From Acidobacteria bacterium RIFCSPLOWO2_02_FULL_65_29 (GTDB taxonomy: Bacteria; Acidobacteriota; Vicinamibacteria; Vicinamibacterales; CAVVIG01): a stretch of 45,603 nucleotides of DNA. Every line of letters begins with the position of its first letter. Position 1 is the stretch's first letter. Shown in pieces: positions 1 through 8,242 of this stretch. The DNA is taken from contig MEKT01000016.1 in NCBI GenBank assembly GCA_001767435.1, positions 106,783-152,385 of the forward strand, read 5' to 3'. The notes beneath the pieces are model-generated. The model was not told the origin of the DNA. It ran no database searches and saw only the letters and a program-made list of their open reading frames with translations. Made by a program: the position numbers and the translations under genes.

Positions 1-231
1 CCAACGAGGGACACGCACCCGTATTTCATCGGAGGCCAGGCGTCCCTGAAGCCATCCCGCTCACCTCGCAGACGATCGGGGCTCGCCGCCTACGCGGCTC
101 CGCCGCTTCGGCGTGCCACGCCGTCGCTCGCCCGACGAGAACGCGAGCGGAGGCGGGGGACTTGGGATTCGGGACTTGGGATTCGGGATTCGGGATTCGG
201 GACTTGGGATTCGGGACTCGGGATTCGGAAT
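1..231. repeat. Intergenic repeat cluster at window start
   Basis: No gene is recognisable here. Bases 80-124 form a 45-bp GC-rich, hairpin-prone segment that recurs without change at 1726-1770, inside ybeY. Bases 156-231 are a degenerate tandem array with a 7-nt period (GGGATTC / GGGACTT units) that begins directly at the stop codon of the next gene on the minus strand. I see no promoter or RNA gene. Bases 1-79 show nothing I can name. Confidence 0.75.
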
Positions 232-1479
232 TCACGTCGTCTCCTGGTGGTCGACTTCCGCCGGCTGGAGGCGCGTCAGACGAACCTTGTGAATGCGGCG
301 CCGCTCCACTTCGAGCACCTCCACGTGGAGCTCGCCGATGTCGACGTGCTCGCCCACGGCCGGCACGCGGCCCACATGCGCGAGCAGGAAGCCGCCGACG
401 GTCTCGAACCCCTCGCGCTCGATGTGCACGTTCAGCCGCTCCTTCACTTCATCGATGTCCACCTTGCCGTTGAACACGAACCGCCCGGCGCCCTCGTCGA
501 CGATCGGCTCCGATTCCACGTCGTATTCGTCGCGAATCTCTCCGACGATTTCCTCGAGCATGTCTTCGATGGTCACGAGGCCCGCCGTGCCGCCGTATTC
601 GTCGACCACGACCGCGATCTGCGCCTGCTGGCGCTGGAATTGCTTCAGGAGCTCGGGCACGCGCTTGCTCTCGGGCACGACCACGGCCGGCCGTAGAAAC
701 TGCGCGATCGGGCGCGCGTCGTCGGCGGCACTGAGCGCCACCAGGTCTTTGACGAACACGAAGCCCGCGATGTTGTCGACGCTCTCCCTGAACACCGGAA
801 ATCTCGAATACTCCTGCTCGCGAAAGAGCGCGCGCAAGTCGGCGACCGTGGCGCTGTCGCGAATGCCGACGATGTCGGGCCGCGGAGTCATCACTTCGCG
901 GACGAGCGTGCCGCCAAAATCCACGATGCTCTGCAGAAGGCGCCGCTCCTCGCCTTCGATGGCGCCCTCGGGCTCATCGGGTGCTCGAAATGTCTTGCCG
1001 GCGTCCTCGACCGCGTCGGCGGGTGTGTCAGTGCCCGACACGACCCGCCTCGGCACCAGCGCCCGTGCGGTCCACGTGACGACGGGGCCCACGGCCCGGG
1101 CCAGCGGGCTGAAGCTCGGCAGCAGCAGTTCGAGGGCCCGCTCAGGATCTCGTCCGACGATCAAGAGCGGCAGCAGCATCTCGAAAACCACGACGAATCC
1201 CAGCACGCTCAACGCCACGAGCGTGATGGTGTGCGACGCGTCCACGCCAATCAAGCTCGCCAGAAGCACCGTGGCGGCCCCGGTCGTGAAGCCGAGGAGC
1301 AGCCGCACGGGCGCAAAGAGCAGGATCGGATCGTCGAGGTACGCAGAAAACGTGTCTGGCCGGTCGCTCCGCTCAGCGCTCAGGCGGAGCGACAAGCGCA
1401 TGAGCCCGCTGAACGCCATCTCGATCGCGCCCAGGTAAACGCCCACGCACGCCAGGAGAAACAAGAAAAGCGGAATCAT
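232..1479 (-). CDS. CNNM/CorC (HlyC) family membrane protein with CBS pair
   Basis: This 415-residue protein has the CNNM/CorC layout. Residues 1 to about 150 form a hydrophobic DUF21 region starting with several membrane helices. A tandem CBS pair follows (around the segment [14 protein letters not shown] and the later [19 protein letters not shown]). The C-terminal CorC/HlyC acidic domain contains the [12 protein letters not shown] stretch typical of the family. Members are linked to Mg2+/Co2+ efflux or resistance; the old haemolysin label is not functional evidence. Its ATG overlaps the ybeY stop by 4 bp (ATGA), so the two are probably translationally coupled, and phoH-ybeY-corC is a conserved gene order. 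A heptanucleotide repeat array starts at its stop codon. Confidence 0.93.
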   Translation of the reverse strand: MIPLFLFLLACVGVYLGAIEMAFSGLMRLSLRLSAERSDRPDTFSAYLDDPILLFAPVRLLLGFTTGAATVLLASLIGVDASHTITLVALSVLGFVVVFEMLLPLLIVGRDPERALELLLPSFSPLARAVGPVVTWTARALVPRRVVSGTDTPADAVEDAGKTFRAPDEPEGAIEGEERRLLQSIVDFGGTLVREVMTPRPDIVGIRDSATVADLRALFREQEYSRFPVFRESVDNIAGFVFVKDLVALSAADDARPIAQFLRPAVVVPESKRVPELLKQFQRQQAQIAVVVDEYGGTAGLVTIEDMLEEIVGEIRDEYDVESEPIVDEGAGRFVFNGKVDIDEVKERLNVHIEREGFETVGGFLLAHVGRVPAVGEHVDIGELHVEVLEVERRRIHKVRLTRLQPAEVDHQETT

Positions 1480-2084
1480 CGCTCGAGCAGGCTCTCGCGC
1501 AGGCCGCCCTTCCGCCGGAGCGAGCGCTCGACGCGCGCCATGGTCCCTGCATCCCGCTCGTGATCGTAGCCCAACAGGTGCAGCAGCCCGTGCAAGGCCA
1601 GCACGCGAAGCTCGGTCAGCTCGGAGTGCCCCGCGGCACGCGCCTGACGCCGCGCCACGCCGAGCGCGATGACGATGTCTCCCAAGTAGGGACTGGAGGC
1701 TGGAGGCTGGAGGCTGGGGATTCGAGGCTCGCCGCCTACGCGGCTCCGCCGCTTCGGCGTGCCACGCCGTAGCTCGCGAGACGCAGGTCCGAGCGAAGGC
1801 GGGGGCTCGGGGCTCGGGATTCGAGCTGGCAATGTGTAGGGCGGGTCCTTTGGACCCGCCATCGGGAACGACAGCACGTCGGTCGCGTAGTCGCGCCGGC
1901 GGTAGCGCTTGTTGAGCGCGCGGACACGCGCGTCGCCGACGAGCGCGACGCCCACCTCGCCGCGCGCGCGAGCGGGCGCCACGCGCGCGAGCCAGCCCGC
2001 CAGGCCGCCCGCAGACAGCGCCCGGCCGCCGCCGTCGGCGACGTGCACGCGAAGCATCCGGCCGCGTTGGCCTTCAGGAGGCAT
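1476..2084 (-). CDS. ybeY: Endoribonuclease YbeY with a 58-residue internal insertion
   Basis: YbeY is a zinc-dependent endoribonuclease needed for 16S rRNA 3'-end maturation and ribosome quality control. The family motif [12 protein letters not shown], with its three zinc-binding histidines, is intact near the C-terminus, as are TDVLSFPM and LGDIVIAL. In ordinary YbeY proteins those two segments are nearly adjacent. Here 58 Pro/Arg/Ser-rich residues lie between them, encoded by intergenic-type repeats (1686-1859), so the protein is 202 aa against the usual 140-170. The reading frame is kept. Removing the insertion would give a normal-length protein. The ATG at 2084 overlaps the phoH stop by 11 bp; an alternative ATG lies at codon 10. 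Whether the enlarged protein is active cannot be told from sequence. Confidence 0.9.
   Translation of the reverse strand: MPPEGQRGRMLRVHVADGGGRALSAGGLAGWLARVAPARARGEVGVALVGDARVRALNKRYRRRDYATDVLSFPMAGPKDPPYTLPARIPSPEPPPSLGPASRELRRGTPKRRSRVGGEPRIPSLQPPASSPYLGDIVIALGVARRQARAAGHSELTELRVLALHGLLHLLGYDHERDAGTMARVERSLRRKGGLRESLLER
1686..1859. repeat. In-frame composite repeat insertion inside ybeY
   Basis: Exactly 174 bp (58 codons) separate the YbeY segments DVLSFPM and LGDIVIAL. The block holds three repeat types seen elsewhere between genes: a GGAGGCT heptad array (about 1690-1718), the 45-bp GC-rich segment identical to bases 80-124 (1726-1770), a GGGCTCG/GGGATTC heptad stretch (about 1805-1823), and a perfect hairpin GGCGGGTCC-TTT-GGACCCGCC at 1840-1860. 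It looks like a repeat cluster copied or inserted into a coding sequence at a tolerant loop. Confidence 0.88.
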
Positions 2085-3033
2085 GTGAACCGTTGTTGGT
2101 GAACACCTCGTACGCTTTGACGATCTGCTGGATCAGCTTGTGGCGGACCACATCGCGTTCGTCGAAGTACACGAACGAGATGCCCTCGATGCGGCTGACG
2201 ACCTTCATCGCCTCGACCAGCCCGGAGGTCTTGCCGTGCGGCAGATCGATTTGCGTCACGTCGCCCGTGATCACCGCCTTCGAGCCGAAGCCGAGCCGCG
2301 TGAGGAACATCTTCATCTGCTCGGACGTCGTGTTCTGCGCTTCATCGAGAATGACAAACGAATCGTTCAGCGTCCGGCCGCGCATGAAGGCAATCGGCGC
2401 GATCTCGATCGTGCCACGCTCGAGGTACCGCCCTACCCGCTCGACGTCGAGCATGTCGTACAACGCGTCGTAGAGCGGCCGTAAGTACGGGTTCACCTTT
2501 TCCTGGAGGTCGCCGGGCAGGAACCCGAGCTTCTCGCCCGCCTCGACGGCCGGCCGCGCCAGTATGATGCGACTGACCTTCTTCGCCACCAAAAACGACA
2601 CGGCTTGTGCCATTGCCAGGTACGTCTTCCCCGTGCCGGCCGGGCCGATGCCGAAGACGATGTCGGTGCCGTCGATCGCCTCGAGGTAACGACGCTGATT
2701 CAAGGTCTTGGGCGCCACCCGACGCTTACCGGCCGGCGTCACGCTGCCTTTCAGGAAGTGCTCGCGTAAATCGACCAACTCGTCCTGCGCGACCAGGTCC
2801 GAGGCGGTCTTCACGTCGCCGTTCGACAGCTTGTAGCCCTCTTTCATCAGCGCCGACAGTTGTCCGACCACCCGGTCCACCTTCTGTGGCCCCGGATCGT
2901 CACCCTCCACCAGCAGGTCGTGGCCCTGCGTACGGATTCGGACGTTGAAACGCGATTCGAGGTGTTTGAGGTTCTCGTCGTAGGACCCGAAGAGCGTCTC
3001 AATGCCGTCTCCGGTGACCGTAATGCGTTTGAT
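2074..3033 (-). CDS. phoH: PhoH-family ATPase (YbeZ type), probable non-ATG start
   Basis: This is a PhoH-like P-loop ATPase, a family proposed to act as RNA helicase/nuclease partners of YbeY. Visible are Walker A (GPAGTGKT), Walker B (FVILDEAQN) and the [17 protein letters not shown] segment. The first conventional start is a GTG at 2910, but clear family N-terminal sequence ([23 protein letters not shown]) continues upstream in the same frame to a TAA at about 3049. No ATG, GTG or TTG occurs in that extra part. A strong Shine-Dalgarno (AGGAG, 3043-3047 on the minus strand) lies 9 nt before an ATC codon at 3033, which I chose as start, giving 319 aa, the normal family length. ATA (3042) and ATT are other candidates, and a sequence error is possible. 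Confidence 0.82.
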   Translation of the reverse strand: MKRITVTGDGIETLFGSYDENLKHLESRFNVRIRTQGHDLLVEGDDPGPQKVDRVVGQLSALMKEGYKLSNGDVKTASDLVAQDELVDLREHFLKGSVTPAGKRRVAPKTLNQRRYLEAIDGTDIVFGIGPAGTGKTYLAMAQAVSFLVAKKVSRIILARPAVEAGEKLGFLPGDLQEKVNPYLRPLYDALYDMLDVERVGRYLERGTIEIAPIAFMRGRTLNDSFVILDEAQNTTSEQMKMFLTRLGFGSKAVITGDVTQIDLPHGKTSGLVEAMKVVSRIEGISFVYFDERDVVRHKLIQQIVKAYEVFTNNGSHAS

Positions 3034-3072
3034 TGCCTGTATCTCCTTTAATTACAACTACTTAACACACCC

Positions 3073-3097
3073 ATTATATCACAGTGACAGCTGTCAC
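3073..3097 (-). promoter_or_regulatory. phoH promoter with 14-bp palindrome
   Basis: On the minus strand a perfect TATAAT (3078-3073) lies about 40 nt before the phoH start. Directly upstream is the perfect 14-bp palindrome GTGACAGCTGTCAC (3084-3097), which covers the spacer/-35 zone and also contains the aspS stop codon (3094-3096). This is the layout of a repressor operator for the phoH-ybeY-corC operon. The binding protein is unknown and no good -35 hexamer is visible. Confidence 0.5.
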
Positions 3098-4878
3098 CTC
3101 TTTCGCGGCTCGACCGGCCGGATATGGAGCTCCCGCAGCTGCATGTCGGACACCGTCGACGGCGCGTTCATCAGCAGGTCTTCGGCGTTCTGCGTCATCG
3201 GGAAGGCTATCACTTCGCGCAAGTTGGGCTCCTGGGCGAGCAGCATCACGATGCGATCGATGCCCGGCGCCAGGCCGCCGTGCGGCGGGGCACCGTATCG
3301 GAACGCGTTCAGCATCCCACCAAATCGCCTCTCGACCTCCTCGGGCCCGTAGCCCGCAATCTCGAAGGCGCGCAGCATGATGTCGGGCCGATGATTTCTG
3401 ATCGCGCCGCTCGACAGCTCCACGCCGTTGCAGACGATATCGTACTGAAACGCCTTGAGCGACAACGGATCTTTGGTGTTCAGCGCATCGAGCCCGCCTT
3501 GCGGCATCGAGAACGGATTGTGGCTGAACGCAATCTGACCCGAATCGGGGTCGAGCTCGTAGAACGGAAAGTCGGTGACCCAGCAGAAGCGGTACGCGTT
3601 GGTTTCGATCAGCCCGAGCTCGCGGGCCACGTGATTCCTCAGGCCGTCAACGGCCCGCGCGAGGCCTTTGGGCGTGCCCGACGCGAAGAACACGGCGTCG
3701 CCCTTCTCGACCCGAGCGGCCTGAAACACGCGCGCGCGCCGATCGTCGGGCAGATACTTGGCCAGCGGTCCTTTGGGCGTGTCTGCCGCAACGATGTAAG
3801 CCAGCCCGCCCAAGCCGAACGATTCCGCGAGTCCGACGGTCTTGTCGAAGAAGCTTCGCGACCGGTCGGCGGCACCCGGCGCGCGAATCGCCCGGACCAC
3901 GGCGCCGTCCTCGATCGCTCTGGCAAACACCGCGAACTCCGACCCACGGAAGGCCTCCGTCACATCCGCGGCCCTGAGAGGATTCCGCAGGTCCGGCTTG
4001 TCGCTCCCGTACATCGCCATGGCATCGTCGTAGGCAATGCGAGGAAACGGCGGCGAAGTGACCGTCCAGTCCGAGAACTCCCCGAAGACGCCCGCCAGCA
4101 CGGGCTCGATGGCCGCAAACACTTCGTCCTGCGTGACGAACGACAGCTCGACGTCGAGCTGATAGAACTCCCCGGGCGAGCGATCCGCTCGGGCATCCTC
4201 GTCGCGGAAGCAGGGGGCGATCTGGAAGTACCGATCGAAGCCGGCCACCATCAACAACTGCTTGAACTGCTGCGGCGCCTGGGGCAGCGCGTAAAACTTG
4301 CCGGGATGAATGCGGCTCGGCACGAGGTAGTCTCGAGCGCCCTCTGGGGAGCTCGACGTCAGGATCGGTGTCTGGAACTCGAGAAAGCCCTGGTCGTGCA
4401 TGCGGCGCCGGATGCTCGAGATCACCTTCGAGCGAAGCACCACGTTGCCGTGAATCTTCTCGCGGCGCAGATCCAGGAATCGATAGCGAAGCCGCTGCTC
4501 TTCGGGAATGTCCTGCGAGCCCGACACCTGGAACGGCAGCGTTTCGGCCGCCGACAAGACCTCGATGTGGTCGACGACGACCTCGACTAGTCCGGTCGGC
4601 AGTGTGGGGTTGACATTCTCCTGGGTGCGCGCGATGACGCGGCCCGATATCGCAATCACGCTCTCGAGCCGGGTCGATTCGGCGATGCTGAACGCGCTCG
4701 AATCCGGCGTGAACACGCACTGCGTGACGCCGTAGTGATCGCGCAGGTCGATGAAGAGCAGCTGCCCGTGATCGCGTTTGCGGTTGACCCAACCGGCCAG
4801 CCGCACCGACTGGCCGACGTGCTCGGGCCGGAGCACGGCGCACGTATGGGTTCGATAGGTTCCTGTCAGGTCTGCCAC
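3094..4878 (-). CDS. aspS: Aspartyl-tRNA synthetase
   Basis: Aspartyl-tRNA synthetase, class II, 594 aa, the usual bacterial length. The N-terminal OB-fold anticodon-binding domain (about 1-110) includes [23 protein letters not shown]. Class II motif 2 is seen as [19 protein letters not shown], and motif 3 as [13 protein letters not shown] near the C-terminus. The bacterial GAD insertion lies between motifs 2 and 3. The start is GTG at 4878, sharing one base with the hisS stop (TAGTG), so hisS and aspS form a coupled pair, a common gene order. Whether it also charges tRNA-Asn cannot be decided here. Confidence 0.96.
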   Translation of the reverse strand: MADLTGTYRTHTCAVLRPEHVGQSVRLAGWVNRKRDHGQLLFIDLRDHYGVTQCVFTPDSSAFSIAESTRLESVIAISGRVIARTQENVNPTLPTGLVEVVVDHIEVLSAAETLPFQVSGSQDIPEEQRLRYRFLDLRREKIHGNVVLRSKVISSIRRRMHDQGFLEFQTPILTSSSPEGARDYLVPSRIHPGKFYALPQAPQQFKQLLMVAGFDRYFQIAPCFRDEDARADRSPGEFYQLDVELSFVTQDEVFAAIEPVLAGVFGEFSDWTVTSPPFPRIAYDDAMAMYGSDKPDLRNPLRAADVTEAFRGSEFAVFARAIEDGAVVRAIRAPGAADRSRSFFDKTVGLAESFGLGGLAYIVAADTPKGPLAKYLPDDRRARVFQAARVEKGDAVFFASGTPKGLARAVDGLRNHVARELGLIETNAYRFCWVTDFPFYELDPDSGQIAFSHNPFSMPQGGLDALNTKDPLSLKAFQYDIVCNGVELSSGAIRNHRPDIMLRAFEIAGYGPEEVERRFGGMLNAFRYGAPPHGGLAPGIDRIVMLLAQEPNLREVIAFPMTQNAEDLLMNAPSTVSDMQLRELHIRPVEPRKR

Positions 4879-6209
4879 TATTGACGCCTCGATCGGATGT
4901 GCTCGGCGGCCTCGCCGCGGGCCACGGTGTGTTGATCGCCGCTCCGCATGTCCTTGATGGACACCATCCCCTTCGCGCGCTCATCGTCCCCGAGGATGGC
5001 GACAAACGGCGTGCTCCGGCCCGCCGCGTACTTGAGCTGTTTACCCAGCTTGTCGGCTTCCGGATAGAGATCCACGCGCAGACCGTCGCGCCGGAGCTCG
5101 GCGGCGAGCGCGAGGCCTTCGGCGCGCGAGTCCTCGTTCCACATGGTGACCATGACGTCGACGGCCGCACCGCCGACCTTCGCCGGGAACATGCCTCGCT
5201 CGGTCATGACCACGATGATGCGCTCGAGACCGAGCGAGAAGCCGCAGGCCGGCACGTCCCGGCCGAGGAACATGCCCACCAGGTTGTCGTACCGTCCGCC
5301 GCCGCCGAGGCTGCCGGCGAGGTCGGGCACGGCAATCTCCATGATCGCGCCTGTGTAGTATGACAGGCCCCGCGCGAGGCTCGGATCGATCCGGATTCGA
5401 CCGGCCGCGGCCGTGTGTGCGGCGAGCGTCACGATCGACTGAAGGTTGCCCACGGCTGCGTCCTGCTCGCCCAGCGCGCTCCGGAGGCGGCGCAGCGTGT
5501 CGTCCGGACGCTCCGCCTGGCCGACTTCGAACGAGGCCAGGCAGCGTTCGGCGGCCGCTCCGTCGATGCCCCGCGTCACGAACTCGGCCCGCACGCCGCC
5601 GGCGCTAATCTTGTCCAGCTTGTCGAGCGCCACCAGCGCCTCGCTATGCTGTGGCGGCGGCACGCCGGCCGCATCGAGCAGACCCGAGAGCACGAGCCGA
5701 TGGTTCAGGCGGAGCGAGAAGCCCTCGAAACCGAGCTGACCCAGCACGTCGCACACCGCGCCGATCACGTCGGCTTCCACCGCCGGCGATGTCGATCCGA
5801 TGGCGTCGATATCGCACTGATAGAACTCGCGGAACCGCCCGCGCGCCGGGCGGTCGGCGCGCCACACGGGCTGAATCTGGTACCGCTTCCAGAACCTCGG
5901 CAGCTCGTTCTGGTATTGCGCGACCACGCGCGCGAGCGGCACCGTGAGGTCGTAGCGCAGCGCGAGGTCGGCTTCGCCGCTCGTTTCGTGCTCGCCCCGC
6001 TTCAGGATCTTGAAAATGAGCCTGTTGCCCTCCTCGCCGTACTTGCCGAGGAGCGTCTCGATGTTCTCGAACGCGGGCGTCTCGAGCGGCTCGAACCCGT
6101 AGCGCTCGTAGACCTGGCGCACGATGCGAATGACGTGCTCGCGCCGGCGGACTTCGTCGGGCAGAAAGTCGCGGGTGCCAGCCGGCGGCTTGGTTGAAGT
6201 GGAGGACAA
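4878..6209 (-). CDS. hisS: Histidyl-tRNA synthetase
   Basis: Histidyl-tRNA synthetase, class II. Recognised by [11 protein letters not shown] at the N-terminus, motif 2 [27 protein letters not shown], the histidine-specific segment [14 protein letters not shown], and GFSLGLERI (motif 3), followed by an anticodon-binding domain. The reading frame stays open upstream to 6422, but homology begins at about residue [14 protein letters not shown], so I place the start at the TTG at 6209 (443 aa). No convincing Shine-Dalgarno precedes it. A TATAAT at 6273-6268 on the minus strand, 59 nt upstream, is a plausible -10 box and lies inside a dispersed repeat (6214-6281). Confidence 0.93.
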   Translation of the reverse strand: MSSTSTKPPAGTRDFLPDEVRRREHVIRIVRQVYERYGFEPLETPAFENIETLLGKYGEEGNRLIFKILKRGEHETSGEADLALRYDLTVPLARVVAQYQNELPRFWKRYQIQPVWRADRPARGRFREFYQCDIDAIGSTSPAVEADVIGAVCDVLGQLGFEGFSLRLNHRLVLSGLLDAAGVPPPQHSEALVALDKLDKISAGGVRAEFVTRGIDGAAAERCLASFEVGQAERPDDTLRRLRSALGEQDAAVGNLQSIVTLAAHTAAAGRIRIDPSLARGLSYYTGAIMEIAVPDLAGSLGGGGRYDNLVGMFLGRDVPACGFSLGLERIIVVMTERGMFPAKVGGAAVDVMVTMWNEDSRAEGLALAAELRRDGLRVDLYPEADKLGKQLKYAAGRSTPFVAILGDDERAKGMVSIKDMRSGDQHTVARGEAAEHIRSRRQ

Positions 6210-6213
6210 GGCG

Positions 6214-6281
6214 TTATGGGTGGAACCGGGGCATGCGTCCCCGGCGGGACCGGCACATTCTGCCTTGATTATATCGGGTCG
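6214..6281. repeat. 68-bp dispersed repeat, copy 1 (hisS upstream)
   Basis: This block aligns without gaps to 9576-9643, with 52 of 68 bases identical by hand count. The last 11 bases (ATATCGGGTCG) are fully conserved. On the minus strand the conserved part contains TATAAT here and TATGAT in the second copy, so it could carry a promoter. It fills the space just upstream of hisS. Confidence 0.7.
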
Positions 6282-6623
6282 AGAACTCGCCGAACTCCTG
6301 CAATGAAGACTCGAGCTCACGCACGCGTCACCTCGGCGCATGAGGCGCAAGGTGCATGCCCCCACAATCCTCACGCGTCCCTCGTTCCCGCAACACGTTA
6401 CGGATGCAGCGACACGGAGCACCCCCGTTCGGTGTCAACCCCGGTTACGCGTGTGCCACCCACGTTGACGCGAATCCTGGGAATGGCGCCTTCCGCCCAT
6501 CCCCGGATTTCCCGGCAATTGGCGCCAGGACCAATTCCCGGGTCCGGACGCTGGCGAATTCAGGTGAATCGCACGGGCAGAAGGACTTGCCCGCGGACCG
6601 AAGGGCGGCAATAATGCCGGCGA
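6282..6623. other. Non-coding gap with one strong hairpin
   Basis: No coding signal was found. The one clear structure is an inverted repeat at 6503-6547 with arms containing CCCGG-AATTGG and CCAATT-CCCGGG around a short loop. It has no T-tract, so it is not an obvious terminator. The region separates the hisS-aspS operon from the decayed accessory segment. Confidence 0.5.
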
Positions 6624-6830
6624 GTGGCGGGTGGTGCCCGAGCACGAGCGGAGGCGCACCGGCTCTACAAGCGCTCGCTGGCGATCAATGAGAAGGCCCT
6701 TGGCCCGGATCATCCCGATGTGGCCACGAGCCTTGAGATTATGGCTGTGGTCTACAGAAGAACTGGCCGGGAAAAGGAAGCGGAGGCGCAGGAGAAACGG
6801 GCGGCGGCCATCCGGGCAATAAAACGATGA
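6624..6830 (+). pseudogene. 3' remnant of a tetratricopeptide-repeat protein gene
   Basis: The translation contains one and a half TPR units of the kinesin-light-chain-like type (AEAHRLYKRSLAINEKALGPDHPDVATSLEIMAVVYRRTGREKEAEA) and ends with RAAAIRAIKR and a stop, as C-termini of large TPR proteins in acidobacteria often do. Everything upstream of about 6630 is missing, so this is a gene tail and not a complete gene. The stop codon (6828-6830) is immediately followed by IS110-family sequence on the other strand, so a rearrangement boundary lies there. Confidence 0.7.
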
Positions 6831-7501
6831 AGTTGAATGTGGAACGCATCGGCATCGTGGCGCTTCGCCTCCCGCACGATCGTGAGTTCGAGGTCATTGA
6901 TCAGGCCGTCGTAGGTGTCCACGAGCGTCACGTCAACATCAATACTCTTGCGGACGCTGGGATCTGAGAACCGATCGGCCACGCCCTCGCGATTGGCGGG
7001 ATACGCGAGGCGCCGCTCGAAGGCGGGCAGGTTGTATTGGGCCCGCGTATTCTGAATGTGCGCCAGGAGCTGACCGCGCTTGCGCACGATCTGCAGCCGG
7101 CGCCGAAGGAGATCCCGGGTCGACCGCATGCCCGCTGGGTACACGTAGGCCTGCGGCAGCAGGCCGCCGCGCAGCAGGCTTGCGATCTTGTGCGAGTCGA
7201 TCTTATCGTTCTTCGCCTTGCCGCCGTGAATCGCCTTCATCGCGAGTGCGTGGCCGAGGACGAAGGCGATGCCTTCGGCGGCGCACAAATCCGCGAGCCA
7301 GTACCATGTGAACATACACTCCGCCGCGACGACGAGATCGTCACGGTACGGAGCGATCGTCGCGAGGAACGCCTCGGGAGTCGAGTTCACGTTCCGGTGC
7401 ACGAGCACCTGGCCGTTCGCGTCGAGCATGCACACGTACATGGTCTTCACGTGGAGATCGATTCCGCAATAGTGACGATGCTGACGGTTGTAGAATCTCA
7501 T
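6752..7501 (-). pseudogene. IS110-family transposase, C-terminally truncated
   Basis: The first ~223 residues match an IS110-type DEDD (RuvC-like) transposase: GIDLHVKTMYVCML (first D), AAECMFTWYWLAD (E), and KNDKIDSHKIASLLRGG (last two Ds). Full-length relatives have about 340 residues and carry a C-terminal Transposase_20 domain that starts with a PGIG motif. Here similarity stops after RHDADAFHIQ at about 6831, exactly where the TPR remnant ends, and the remaining residues are read from that remnant's antisense strand. The serine-bearing C-terminal domain is lost, so it should be inactive. The ATG at 7501 has a strong AGGAGG Shine-Dalgarno. Confidence 0.88.
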
Positions 7502-7584
7502 TCGGCTCTCCTCCTGCGCGTGTCGCGCATTTTCCCTGCGTCAGCCTACTGGTTGTCAGTAGGGGCAGGGGAGGGCTGAATGAG
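6831..7584 (-). mobile_element. IS110-family element remnant with 5' non-coding part
   Basis: The element keeps its left part: transposase 5' portion plus 7502-7584 upstream of it. In IS110 elements this upstream stretch encodes the bridge RNA that pairs target and donor DNA. Here it contains two tight inverted repeats, CCTACTG-GTTGT-CAGTAGG (7545-7563) and GCGCG-TGT-CGCGC (7516-7528), compatible with a bridge-RNA remnant but not proof of one. The right end is lost at 6831. The preserved end abuts an attC-like site (7585-7641). Confidence 0.65.
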
Positions 7585-7641
7585 CATCAACCGGTTGCAG
7601 CGGACAGCGCTGCGCGCCGCCGCTGAACCGCAGCGTTGGGC
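7585..7641 (+). other. attC-like integron recombination site 1
   Basis: The 57-bp segment has attC architecture. The right core GTTGGGC (7635-7641) fits GTTRRRY exactly. The inner arms fold so that CGGTT, CAGCGG and GCGC of the left arm pair with the right arm, leaving two unpaired bases (G, then A) on one strand only. Such extrahelical bases are the hallmark that directs the integron integrase. The left core CATCAAC is degenerate (consensus RYYYAAC), perhaps altered by the adjoining IS110 end. A coding sequence starts 35 nt downstream, as in gene cassettes. Confidence 0.7.
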
Positions 7642-7663
7642 CGACAGGATCGGTTGACGATGC

Positions 7664-7669
7664 TATGCT
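7664..7669 (+). promoter_or_regulatory. Putative -10 box, leaderless DUF4160 start
   Basis: TATGCT lies 6 nt before the ATG at 7676, with CCGACA 17 nt further upstream as a weak -35. No Shine-Dalgarno is present. The spacing would put transcription start at or next to the ATG. Confidence 0.35.
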
Positions 7670-7675
7670 CGATTC

Positions 7676-7935
7676 ATGCCTGTCATTTCGATCTTCTTCG
7701 GCATCGTGATCCGGATGCACTATCGGGAACACGAGCCGGGGCACTTTCACGCGGAACATCAAGGCCAGCAGGGAAAGTTCGAGTTTGCTGGAGAAATGAC
7801 GGTCGGCAATATTCAATCCAGGACGGCGCTACGATTGATTCGAGAATGGGCGGTGTTGCATCGGGCTGACTACAGGCCAATTGGGAACGCATGAAGGCGG
7901 GCCAGCCGCTCAGCCGCATTGCGCCCCTGGAGTGA
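7676..7935 (+). pseudogene. DUF4160 protein, frameshifted near its 3' end
   Basis: DUF4160 is a small domain of unknown function usually encoded next to DUF2442; a toxin-antitoxin-like role has been suggested for such pairs but is not established. The N-terminal part is typical (ISIFFGIVIRMHYREHEPGHFHAEHQGQ, then ALRLIREWAVLHRAD). After GCTGAC (ending at 7870) the frame is wrong: the annotated frame gives YRPIGNA and stops at 7894. Shifting by one base restores LQANWERMKAGQPLSRIAPLE, the expected family C-terminus, ending at 7935. One base appears lost at 7870/7871. This is either a real inactivating mutation or a sequencing error. It is the first gene of a cassette bounded by attC-like sites. 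Confidence 0.82.
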
Positions 7936-7945
7936 GGATTCCAAC

Positions 7946-8242
7946 ATGGACATCGTTCCTTCGGTGATTCGCGCCACGTACGAAGGTGACTTCCGAATCC
8001 ACGTGACGTTTCACGACAATCTGCAAGGCACCGTCGACTTTCAAGCGTGGCTCGAGGGGCCGGTCTTCGAACCGCTGAAGGATCGGACCTACTTCCAGCA
8101 ATTCTTCATCGATGGCGGCACGGTGGTTTGGCCGAACGGCGCGGACGTTGCGCCGGAAACGCTCTATGACGCAGTTCAAGCCACGCGGTCTAGCCCGGCG
8201 CTGCAGCCGACGGCGCCTGCGAGAGTGAAGCGCCGTGGCTGA
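7946..8242 (+). CDS. DUF2442 domain protein
   Basis: A 98-residue protein with the DUF2442 pattern (RATYEGDFRIHVTFHDNLQGTVDFQAWLEGPVFEPLKDRTYFQQFFIDGGTVVWPNGADVAPETLYDAV). I chose the ATG at 7946, 10 nt after the end of the restored DUF4160 frame; the open frame extends upstream to 7919 but without family similarity. The last ~18 residues (from about ATRSSPALQP) are encoded by the attC-like site, and the stop codon lies within it, as happens in integron cassettes. The function is unknown; the pairing with DUF4160 suggests the two products act together. Confidence 0.8.
   Translation: MDIVPSVIRATYEGDFRIHVTFHDNLQGTVDFQAWLEGPVFEPLKDRTYFQQFFIDGGTVVWPNGADVAPETLYDAVQATRSSPALQPTAPARVKRRG

Noticed and set aside
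26-235. 69-codon minus-strand frame at the window start
   Set aside because: Its first part is PNPKSRIPNPESQVPNP, the translation of the heptad array, and the rest is the GC-rich repeat. There is no ribosome site or similarity.
6503-6547. Rho-independent terminator
   Set aside because: The hairpin is strong but has no T-tract on either strand and is not next to an intact gene end.
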